Source: JADHUC01 sp964617665
Lineage (GTDB): Bacteria > Planctomycetota > Planctomycetia > Pirellulales > Pirellulaceae
Assembly: GCA_964617665.1 (NCBI GenBank)
Contig: CAZUAH010000067.1
Coordinates: forward strand, 1-40,466
DNA length: 40,466 bases
Direction: 5' to 3'
This document shows, in pieces, positions 13,491-21,359 of the stretch (positions are counted from its first letter, which is position 1; the number at the start of each line of letters is the position of its first letter). The notes beneath the pieces are model-generated. The model worked only from the letters and a program-made list of their open reading frames with translations. It did not search any database and was not told the DNA's origin. The position numbers were made by a program, and so were the translations under genes.

Positions 13491-16400
13491 GTGCTCATGC
13501 ACAACCATCCAAAGCGAGGCCGTTTTGCGTCCGCATTGTCCTTCTGCTGTCTGACAGCTTCGATTTGTTCTGGTGCAGATTTAAGCGACGCCGACGCGAC
13601 GAACGTGGCTCGGCGTATTCTGACCGAAACGGGTGTCAAAGGAGGGCTGATCGTACATGTTGGCTGCGGCGATGGAAGATTGACTGCAGCGTTGCAGGCC
13701 AATGAAAGCTACCAGGTTCACGGTGTGGATGTCGATCCGGCGAACGTCGAGCTGGCCCGCAAACACATTCGTTCATTGGGCAATTACGGCAAAGTATCGG
13801 TCGACACGTTCGATGGCAAGCAGTTGCCATACATCGACAATCTCGCAAATCTGGTCGTGATACATGATGCGAGATTCGAGATACGCGATGAAGAGATCAT
13901 GCGAGTGTTGGCGCCCGATGGTGTCGCTCTGGCTCTCGACTCTGGACTCTCGACTGTCGACTCCTTCCACAAGCCTCGGCCCGATAGAATCGACGAGTGG
14001 ACGCATTTTCTGCACGGGCCTGACAACAATGCGGTGGCGCACGATGATGTTGTGGGGCCGCCACGCCGGATGCAGTGGGTGGGGGGTCCTCGGTACTCAC
14101 GGCATCACGACCGAATGTCCAGCGTTAGTGCGGTTGTTACTTCTGGCGGACGCGTTTTCTACATCATGGACGAAGCACCCGATGTTTCGATCCTCACGGC
14201 TCCGAAATGGAATCTGATCGCCCGCGACGCTTTCAACGGTACGATTCTGTGGCGACGGCCTATGGGCCAGTGGTTCAACCACATGCATGGGCTCAAAAGC
14301 GGACCTGCCGATTTGCCTCGACGCCTCGTGGCCGTGGGTGAGACGGTCTACGTGACGCTTGGCCTTGGCGAACCACTCACCGCGCTGGACGCGGCAACTG
14401 GCGAAACGGTTCACACGTATGCCGACACGGAAAATGCGGAAGAGCTTGTCTGCTCGGATGGCGTGCTCTTTGTACAGGTGGGCATCGCGACAACTGAAAC
14501 ACCGGTCAGAAAGCCCAAACCACGGAAAAAGGTCTCGCCAACGAAGAAGCTCATGGCGATCCAGGCCGAGTCCGGTAATACGAATTGGACGGCCGAGTAC
14601 GCCATACTCAAGGGCACGCTGGCTGCCGATGGCGGGCGGGTCGTCTTCATGTCGGGAGACAGGATTGTATGCCTGGACCGCAGCAATGGAAAGGAATCCT
14701 GGCGGTCCGAACCGCTACCTCGTGCTGAGAATTATCCGTTCCGCTTCACGCCAACACTGGTGCTGTGCGACGATGTGGTGCTGTTTGCCGGTGGCGAGTT
14801 TGCAGCCAACGGGAATCGGTCATGGGCCGTAAACAAGGACGATACGCTGACCGCCCTTTCCGCCGAGACCGGAGAGGCTCTGTGGACCGCGCCGCATCCG
14901 CTGTCCGGTTATGCGTCGTCCGAGGACCTGCTGGTCGTCGACGGCGTCGTCTGGTGCGGCGAGACGACCAGCGGCCATGCCGTTGGCCGCTTCACTGGTC
15001 GCGATGTGAAGACCGGAAAGGTCGTCGCCGAGTTCGACCCGGACGTCGAAACGTATTGGTTCCATCATCGCTGTTACCGAGGCAAGGCCACGGACAAGTA
15101 TCTGCTGATGTCCCGCACGGGCACCGAGTTCATCGACATCGACAAGCAGAGTTGGTCGATCAACCACTGGGTCCGTGGCGCGTGCCTGTACGGCGTCATG
15201 CCCGCCAACGGCTTGCTCTATGCGCCACAACATCCCTGTGCGTGCTATCTGGAATCGAAAATGTACGGGTTTAACGCGCTGGCAGCAGGGTCAAGAGACC
15301 CGAGACAAGAGTCCAGAGCAGGAGATCGGCTGGAGCGTGGCTCCGCCTACGGCGCATCTCTCGACTCTCAACTCTCGACTCTTGACTCTACCGATTGGCC
15401 AACGTATCGATGTGATGTGGCTCGTAGTGGTAGTGCGACTACGGAGGTGCCAGCGGAATTGGCGCAAACGTGGTCAGCCGATATTGGCGGTCGGCTTACG
15501 AGTCCGGTTGTCGCCGATGGTCGCGCTTTTCTGGCGTCGATAGACACACATACAGTTCATGCGATCGATGCGGTCTCGGGGAAGGAACTGTGGAAATTTA
15601 CCACAGGCGGTCGTGTCGATTCTCCGCCTACGTATTGGCTGGGCCGTGTTCTGTTCGGATCGGCCGACGGTTGTGTCTACAGCCTGCGCGCTTCGGATGG
15701 AGCGATGGTCTGGCAGTTCCGCGCGGCTCCGATGGACCAACGGCTGATGGCGTTCGAGCAGCTGGAATCGGTCTGGCCCGTTCATGGCAGCGTGTTGATC
15801 CACGACGACGTCTTGTACTTCGTCGCCGGGCGTTCGATGTTCCTGGATGGCGGTTTGCATCTGTACCGGCTTGACCCCAAATCAGGGCGAGTCCTGTCCG
15901 AGACGGTAATGGACGACAGCGATCCTGCCGGAGGGAAGATGGTCCAGGACTACGCCCGCCAGCAAAACATGCCCGTCGCCTTTCCGGACGTCCTTACCAC
16001 CGACGGTCGTTTGGTCTACATGCGTTCGCAGCCCTTTGAACTCGACGGCACGCGATTGCCGCTGGAGGCTCTGCCCTATGGCGGCAACCCGGAGAGATAC
16101 TCAATTCCCTCAACACAACGCCCCGGTCACGCGCATCTGTTCAGCCCAACAGGGTTCTTGGACGATACGTGGTGGCATCGGACCTACTGGATCTATGGTA
16201 GCCGCTTCCTGGGCGGTTGGGGCGGGTATTCTCAAGCGGGCAAGGTGACGCCGGGAGGAAAAATACTGGTTTGTGACAAAGACAAGGTGTACGGATTTGG
16301 CCGCAAACAGAAATTCTATCGTTGGACGACGCCTATCGAGCATCATCTTTTCTGCGCTGCGAAGGACGCTTCGGCCGTCGAACAAGGAGGGCGAAAGCCG

Positions 16401-16751
16401 GGCGGCAGGGTACACCACCATTGGACTCAGGATATCCCGCTATTTGCTAGGGCCATGGTCCTGGCACAAGGCACGCTGTTCTTCGCCGGTCCAGCGGATC
16501 TGGTCGATGAAGAACAAGCGGTGAAGCAACTTGCCGATCCGCAGGTGCAGGAACGACTTCGCGCGCAGGAAGAAGCGTTCGTGGGCAACAGCGGCGGATC
16601 CCTTTGGGCCGTGTCGGCCGAAAATGGGGAGAAGCTATCGGAACTGAAGCTTGATACGATTCCCGTCTTCGACGGGATGGCCGCAGCCCGAGGTCGTCTC
16701 TATCTGTCCGGAGTCAATGGGCACCTAATGTGCTTTGGAGGTGAACGATAG
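13491..16751 (+). CDS. Exported methyltransferase-like / PQQ-type beta-propeller protein (paralogue 2)
   Basis: About 1086 residues. AGGAGA eight bases before the GTG at 13491 selects it; an ATG follows at 13497. The frame is open further upstream, but that part overlaps the sulfotransferase gene. Residues 1-30 form a signal peptide (FASALSFCCLTASICSGA). About 35-155 is a class I methyltransferase-like fold (LIVHVGCGDGRLT). The propeller follows, with repeats such as DAFNGTILWRRPMG and DAVSGKELWKFTTGGRVDSP. It ends with the propeller (GVNGHLMCFGGER) and lacks the LamG-like tail of the paralogue at 1-3187. Four arrays of 7-bp repeats lie in the coding sequence; the pair at 15290-15390 adds a linker rich in Arg, Ser and Asp. 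Function unknown; methylation or redox chemistry on a surface glycan is only a guess. Confidence 0.9.
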   Translation: MLMHNHPKRGRFASALSFCCLTASICSGADLSDADATNVARRILTETGVKGGLIVHVGCGDGRLTAALQANESYQVHGVDVDPANVELARKHIRSLGNYGKVSVDTFDGKQLPYIDNLANLVVIHDARFEIRDEEIMRVLAPDGVALALDSGLSTVDSFHKPRPDRIDEWTHFLHGPDNNAVAHDDVVGPPRRMQWVGGPRYSRHHDRMSSVSAVVTSGGRVFYIMDEAPDVSILTAPKWNLIARDAFNGTILWRRPMGQWFNHMHGLKSGPADLPRRLVAVGETVYVTLGLGEPLTALDAATGETVHTYADTENAEELVCSDGVLFVQVGIATTETPVRKPKPRKKVSPTKKLMAIQAESGNTNWTAEYAILKGTLAADGGRVVFMSGDRIVCLDRSNGKESWRSEPLPRAENYPFRFTPTLVLCDDVVLFAGGEFAANGNRSWAVNKDDTLTALSAETGEALWTAPHPLSGYASSEDLLVVDGVVWCGETTSGHAVGRFTGRDVKTGKVVAEFDPDVETYWFHHRCYRGKATDKYLLMSRTGTEFIDIDKQSWSINHWVRGACLYGVMPANGLLYAPQHPCACYLESKMYGFNALAAGSRDPRQESRAGDRLERGSAYGASLDSQLSTLDSTDWPTYRCDVARSGSATTEVPAELAQTWSADIGGRLTSPVVADGRAFLASIDTHTVHAIDAVSGKELWKFTTGGRVDSPPTYWLGRVLFGSADGCVYSLRASDGAMVWQFRAAPMDQRLMAFEQLESVWPVHGSVLIHDDVLYFVAGRSMFLDGGLHLYRLDPKSGRVLSETVMDDSDPAGGKMVQDYARQQNMPVAFPDVLTTDGRLVYMRSQPFELDGTRLPLEALPYGGNPERYSIPSTQRPGHAHLFSPTGFLDDTWWHRTYWIYGSRFLGGWGGYSQAGKVTPGGKILVCDKDKVYGFGRKQKFYRWTTPIEHHLFCAAKDASAVEQGGRKPGGRVHHHWTQDIPLFARAMVLAQGTLFFAGPADLVDEEQAVKQLADPQVQERLRAQEEAFVGNSGGSLWAVSAENGEKLSELKLDTIPVFDGMAAARGRLYLSGVNGHLMCFGGER
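13859..13961. repeat. Two heptanucleotide arrays in the methyltransferase-like domain (paralogue 2)
   Basis: 13859-13893 is five units of type GATNCGA; 13927-13961 is five units of type TCTCGAC. They align without gaps to the arrays at 2794-2828 and 2721-2755 of the first paralogue. Confidence 0.7.
15290..15390. repeat. Pair of inverted heptanucleotide arrays in the propeller linker (paralogue 2)
   Basis: 15290-15324 has five units of type GTCAAGA/GACAAGA; 15356-15390 has five units of type GACTCTC. The second is roughly the reverse complement of the first, so the two can form an imperfect hairpin around a 31-nt centre. They encode a linker just before DWPTYRCD, the same place where the first paralogue has unrelated 7-bp arrays (1186-1293). 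Confidence 0.7.
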
Positions 16752-16805
16752 GTCCCAGAGTCTATCGTCGCCTCGATCAGGGCGGGGAACGACAAATCGC
16801 AAGAC

Positions 16806-18385
16806 TCACGACGATGTCTCAGAGGCTGTCGTCTCGAGTGCGGTGTCAGCCTTTGCGATTTTCAGAAGCTGCTCAGCTTCTTCGCTGCACAGATCCGACG
16901 GGGACGATGTGAGCACTGTCACGAGATCCTCGGCGCATGCATCCGGCACGCCATCGCGCGCCAATTCGAGTAGTTGGCGAATCACTTCGTCGAATTGTTC
17001 ACCCTGCATCTTGCGGCTATGGCAAGAGAGCAGTCCGATACCGGCAAAGAAGCGGCTAATCGGGGCACGCGAAAGATCCCACGATCGCTGGTAGTGCTCC
17101 AACGCCTTTTCCACCTCGTCGTTCTCCAAAGCGCATGCGCCCAATAAGCTGTGCATCTGAATCTGCCCCTGCTGATCGCCGATGGCCTCGGAGATTTCCA
17201 GGTCCTTCTGGAAATGGAGCGCTGCTGTGGCGATGTCCTTCGGTTCGTAGAAGAACGCCAATCGGCCTAGTCCGCCGTGCGTCATCGCCTGGCCCCGTGC
17301 GTCGCCGATTTTGTGGACGTCGTTCAGCCGGAGGCGACGTTCGAACAGGTCTTTCGCCTCCTGCCTCTCTTGAGCGTTGCCACGGCTGAACTCTTCCGCC
17401 AACGAGCCCATGATTCGGCCCAACAGCTCGAAGGCCTCGGCATCCTCAGCCTTCTCCTCTGTCAATTGCAGGGCTTCGCGGAGTTGACGTCTACGTTCGT
17501 CGTGTAGCTGAGGTACTCGACTTGGCGTCCACTGCGATCGTGGTTCAGGAAGAGGACCTCCTCGGTAAGGTCCGTCTCGCGAAACGTGAGTAAGGGATCG
17601 AGTCGCAGGGGTACAGGCTGGCCGGGCCATTCGTCGGCCACACACCCAGGGGCCAGCGTCGCCGCGTCCTCGGCCGCCAACGATCTGGCGTCGGCCCGTT
17701 CGCTTTCGCGCCCGACCAGTTCGCGCAATTCGAGTTCCATGCGGTTTTCTGCCGTCGCTCGGAGTTCGACCAAAAAGACCAGCCGGTTGCCCTTCGGCCC
17801 CAAAATGTCCAGCACGCCGTCGGCCAGCAGGTCACTAACCGCCGGTAACAAAAGAGGCCCCATTTCCTTTTCTTAAAACGACGCAACGCGACTGGCGCCG
17901 TGTCCGAAGACGGTATTGCGGTACTGGACCAACGCATCAAACAGCTCCAACGCCGAGCAACTCTTGGCATTCGTCGGCTGACTGTCCAGGCCGTTCTTGA
18001 TTCGTCGAAACAATGCCAAGACGCCGTCCCACTCACGCCGTTTGGTGCTCAACTGCTCCCACAGATGTCCCAATGGATGAGATGCCGCATCGACGCGGTT
18101 GCCAAAATGCCCGATTCTTGTACTCCAACCGTCAGCGTCCGTGCCGTCGCCAAAGGCCGCTTTCCACGCGTCGTGGTCCACTCGTTGTGCACGAAGCAAG
18201 TGTTCACGTAGATAGTCTTCCTCTTTGCGCACATCGAGGATGACGAAGTGCTTGGTCACGTCTGGTTTGGCGAGTTCCGCCGGCTCTGCCAGTAGGTCCG
18301 ACCGAGGATACGATTGCTCGCCGCCTGGCGTCACACTCCCAGACAGCAATACTACCGCGACGACATGCAGAAAAAGGACTCTCAC
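16806..18385 (-). pseudogene. Broken chimera: rhodanese start fused to a YRN-GHGA domain and TPR region
   Basis: Read on the minus strand from a GTG at 18385 with a strong GGGGGGAG upstream. The first about 95 residues are a secreted rhodanese-like start: a signal peptide, then ELAKPDVTKHFVILDVRKEED and WSTRIGHFG. Near 18100 the rhodanese stops abruptly and a different domain begins (NRVDAASHPLGHLWEQL, then FDALVQYRNTVFGHGAS), known to me from multidomain planctomycete signalling proteins. A TAA at 17873-17875 interrupts it, but the same frame continues at once (EKEMGPLLLPAVSDLLADG) down to VEYLSYTT near 17507. There the reading shifts frame into RRRQLREALQLTEEKAEDAE and a TPR-like helical region (LEISEAIGDQQGQIQMHSLLG) ending at 16806. 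One junction, one nonsense codon and one frameshift point to a decayed gene. The family name of the middle domain is uncertain. Confidence 0.7.
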
Positions 18386-18522
18386 GGTCTCCCCCCGCTG
18401 TGAAGAAATGGGTCTGTGATTCCGAGCAGGACACTCCACCAACGATTGTTTCAGGAGTATGCTAACCGCATAGTAGATCGGAGCGCAACGAGAGCGAAAG
18501 CGGAGATGTGGGAGAACGAATC

Positions 18523-21204
18523 ATGAGAATCCTCGTCGTGGTCGTGTTGATATTGGGTGTTGCCCAGACTGCCCCCGGGCTGGAAGGCCGGCGAGCGGAT
18601 TCCGTCCTGCTGAACGGCCAATGGAAGTTCGCGTTGGGCGCGGGAGACGAACAGGCACAAACATCGACTGGCCAAAAGAAGCTGGATTGGCGTCCGGTCT
18701 CGCTGCCGGGTCGATTCGTCCAGTGGAGCCAGGAGGCGGCTACCGGTATCAAGTTCGTTTGGGCGCGAAAGACATTCAGCGTTTCCGAATCTCAGGCGAA
18801 TCGGTTAGCCGTCTTGCGATGGAATCGCATCGATTACGGCGCCACGGCGTTCATCAACGGCCAAAAGGTCGGTTACAACGAGCCCACCGGGCCCTACCAC
18901 GTCATCCTCCCTGCCGGCGTGCTCAAACCCGGCGAGAATGAGATCGTGCTGAAGATCCCCGGTGCTGCCGGTGTGCGTCGGTCAAAGAGCGGCCAATTCC
19001 TGTTCCCCGCCGGATTGATTTGGGGGCCATCGCGGCCTCGGATGCCAGCGGTGACCGACGACGTGTGGCTTGACTTCACGGACGAAGCGTACATGAAGTG
19101 GGTGCTGGCAATACCCAATCTTGCCGGCAGCCAGGTGCAAATCCGTGTAACGCCTATCGGCATTGAACGTCTGGACAACCTGGAAATCGTCGCCGAAGTG
19201 CGGCCGTGGCCGGACGGCGACGTAATCGGCTCCGGCGATACGTCGGCGCGTTGTATCCCATCGCCCGATCCGCTTGGCGCCGAGCGTTTCGATGTGGATG
19301 TGCCTATGCCGGACTTCAAGCCGTGGACGCCCCAGGCCTGTAACCTCTATGTGGCTGATGTGAAGCTGATGCACGGCGAAGACGTCCTTGACATGGTGAA
19401 CGTCCGCTTCGGTATGCGCGAAATCAACGTTGTCAATGGCAACTACAAACTAAACGGGCGCACGCTCTGGTTGCGTGGATCGAACCTCGTTCATGAGTGG
19501 GACTGGGGCGATGTGATCACTGGGAAGGAGGAAGCCTACCTGGTCACCGAAGCCAAAGAGATGAGCATGAACGTTTTCCGCACCCATACCCAACCGCCGC
19601 CAAGGCTGTGGACCGACATCTGCGACGAGCATGGCACGATGATCTTGGCCGAGTTCCCCGTGTTGTACAACTACCGGAACCATCGGTACACGCCTGAAGA
19701 GTGGGAGATTTTTCACCGCAACGCCCTGACCGACACAGCAGGATGGATGGCTCGCTTGTGGAACCATCCTTCGGTCATCATGTGGGTTCTGTCCAACGAA
19801 TCGCGAAACGACAACGAATGGGAAGCTGGCCCGTTTCGCGATTTCGTGGTCGAACTGGATCCGACTCGGCCGACCATGCGAACCGGAACAACGGGCACCA
19901 AGACAAACTACGATGTCCATACGTGCGGCAACACCAACCACTGGACACATGAAGGCCAAATGCACACTGTGATCGACGGATGGTTCCGGCAGGCCGGCGA
20001 CCGCACTGTGACCAACAGCGAATACATGAACGTATTCGACCGGCCTCGGTGCCAATGGACGGGAAATGACGATGTCCAGGCCGATCGGTTGGCCTACGCG
20101 CAACTCGGCATGGAACACACCGAAGTGATGCGACGAGCCCGCGTGGACGCCATACTGCCGTACATGTACGCGGGCTGGACCAGGACACGACGCGGTGAAG
20201 TCTGGAAAGCGAGTTATGCCCAGCCGGTTTCCGCCTGCTGGCACAGCGCTCTGTCTCCGGTGCTAGCCAGCTTCGATCTGTTCGACGCCAACTATCTGAC
20301 CGGTCAGGAAGTGACCACGGATCTCTATCTGATCAACGACTCGTGGGACAAAGCTAAGATTCACGTCGACGTGCTGCTGACCAAAGAATGCCCGGAGTTC
20401 ATTCCAGAGGCGAAGTGTTTTGAAGAGCCGCTGGCCAAATGGAGCTTCGATTACGCGCTCGAAGCTGACACGCTCCGCAAGACAACTGTCGCATGGGCGC
20501 TGCCGAATGAAGAGGGAACCTATTGGTTAACCGCCCGCACCACTGGTTTTGACGGGCGTCCCGTGCTCAGCCAGCGATTCGTCCGCGCGGTCAAGCTACC
20601 TGAGGTGCCCGCTTCGGCCAAGGAACGCACATTCGTCGTGCTGGGCGGCGACGCTACCAGTACTGCCTACTTCAAAGACAAGAAGCTGACGACGACTACA
20701 AGCCTGGAGGATCTTTCGCCTGTCAAGCACGTTGTATCCGTATGGAATCCAGGCAACCTGTCGAAGGAGGAACTGGAAACGGCCGAGACGTTATGCCGGT
20801 TCACCGCCCGCGGAGGTCGGGTCGTGGTCATGTCAACGACAACGTGGAAGTGGAGAGACCTTTGCGACGTCAAGGTTGGCCGTACGAGCGGTTCGCGCGT
20901 GTTTCCGTACGATGGTGTTTCGCACCCGCTGCTTCACGATGTAGATCCTGAATGCCTGAAACGCTGGAATGGCCTACCAGGCACCGTGGCGGTTGCGAGT
21001 ATCGAGGGACCCGCGGTTCAGGCAGGCAAGAAGCTCCTCTGGGTACGCGAACCAAAGCACACGGTGGTGGCAGAGGTAGCCACCGCGACGGGCATAGGTT
21101 CCATCCTGTTCTCACAGCTCGACCTCCGCCGCCACGTCCTACGGTCGAAACCGAACTACGATCCGGTCGCTGATCGGATTCTACTGAATGTGCTTTCGCA
21201 ATAG
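18523..21204 (+). CDS. Exported glycoside hydrolase family 2 protein
   Basis: 893 residues from the ATG at 18523, preceded by GGAGA at seven bases; the in-frame ATG at 18508 overlaps that signal. A signal peptide spans about residues 1-20. A jelly-roll sugar-binding domain follows (LNGQWKFAL, AFINGQKVGYNEPTGPYHV), then an Ig-like domain, then a TIM barrel (NGRTLWLRGSNLVHEWDWGD). The likely acid/base is Glu426 in WVLSNESRND and the likely nucleophile Glu500 in TNSEYMN; their spacing is similar to that of LacZ. The C-terminal part (VVSVWNPGNLSKEELETAE, then GGRVVVMSTT) resembles a glutamine-amidotransferase-like domain seen in some large glycosidases. Beta-galactosidase, mannosidase or glucuronidase activity cannot be told apart here. 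It is the only plus-strand gene between two minus-strand regions. Confidence 0.88.
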   Translation: MRILVVVVLILGVAQTAPGLEGRRADSVLLNGQWKFALGAGDEQAQTSTGQKKLDWRPVSLPGRFVQWSQEAATGIKFVWARKTFSVSESQANRLAVLRWNRIDYGATAFINGQKVGYNEPTGPYHVILPAGVLKPGENEIVLKIPGAAGVRRSKSGQFLFPAGLIWGPSRPRMPAVTDDVWLDFTDEAYMKWVLAIPNLAGSQVQIRVTPIGIERLDNLEIVAEVRPWPDGDVIGSGDTSARCIPSPDPLGAERFDVDVPMPDFKPWTPQACNLYVADVKLMHGEDVLDMVNVRFGMREINVVNGNYKLNGRTLWLRGSNLVHEWDWGDVITGKEEAYLVTEAKEMSMNVFRTHTQPPPRLWTDICDEHGTMILAEFPVLYNYRNHRYTPEEWEIFHRNALTDTAGWMARLWNHPSVIMWVLSNESRNDNEWEAGPFRDFVVELDPTRPTMRTGTTGTKTNYDVHTCGNTNHWTHEGQMHTVIDGWFRQAGDRTVTNSEYMNVFDRPRCQWTGNDDVQADRLAYAQLGMEHTEVMRRARVDAILPYMYAGWTRTRRGEVWKASYAQPVSACWHSALSPVLASFDLFDANYLTGQEVTTDLYLINDSWDKAKIHVDVLLTKECPEFIPEAKCFEEPLAKWSFDYALEADTLRKTTVAWALPNEEGTYWLTARTTGFDGRPVLSQRFVRAVKLPEVPASAKERTFVVLGGDATSTAYFKDKKLTTTTSLEDLSPVKHVVSVWNPGNLSKEELETAETLCRFTARGGRVVVMSTTTWKWRDLCDVKVGRTSGSRVFPYDGVSHPLLHDVDPECLKRWNGLPGTVAVASIEGPAVQAGKKLLWVREPKHTVVAEVATATGIGSILFSQLDLRRHVLRSKPNYDPVADRILLNVLSQ

Positions 21205-21253
21205 CCTCCACGTTGTCCGAGACGCAAATGACATGTCTTTCCGCTTGCACATT

Positions 21254-21325
21254 CGGGAGGGCGAGGCTCCAGCCGAGCCGCCAACACACCGCAGGAAACG
21301 GCTCAGCGGGAGCTTCGCCCTCCCG
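21254..21325. terminator. Inverted repeat between convergent genes, possible bidirectional terminator
   Basis: Arms 21254-21280 and 21299-21325 pair at 24 of 27 positions. The element sits between the stop of the plus-strand GH2 gene (21204) and that of the minus-strand acylase gene (21360). No clear T-tract follows. The arm core GGGAGGGCGAGGCTCC looks like a dispersed planctomycete repeat (from memory, not verified). Confidence 0.6.
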
Positions 21326-21359
21326 AGCTTCCGCCGCGGATGAAGTGCGCTGGCACGAT

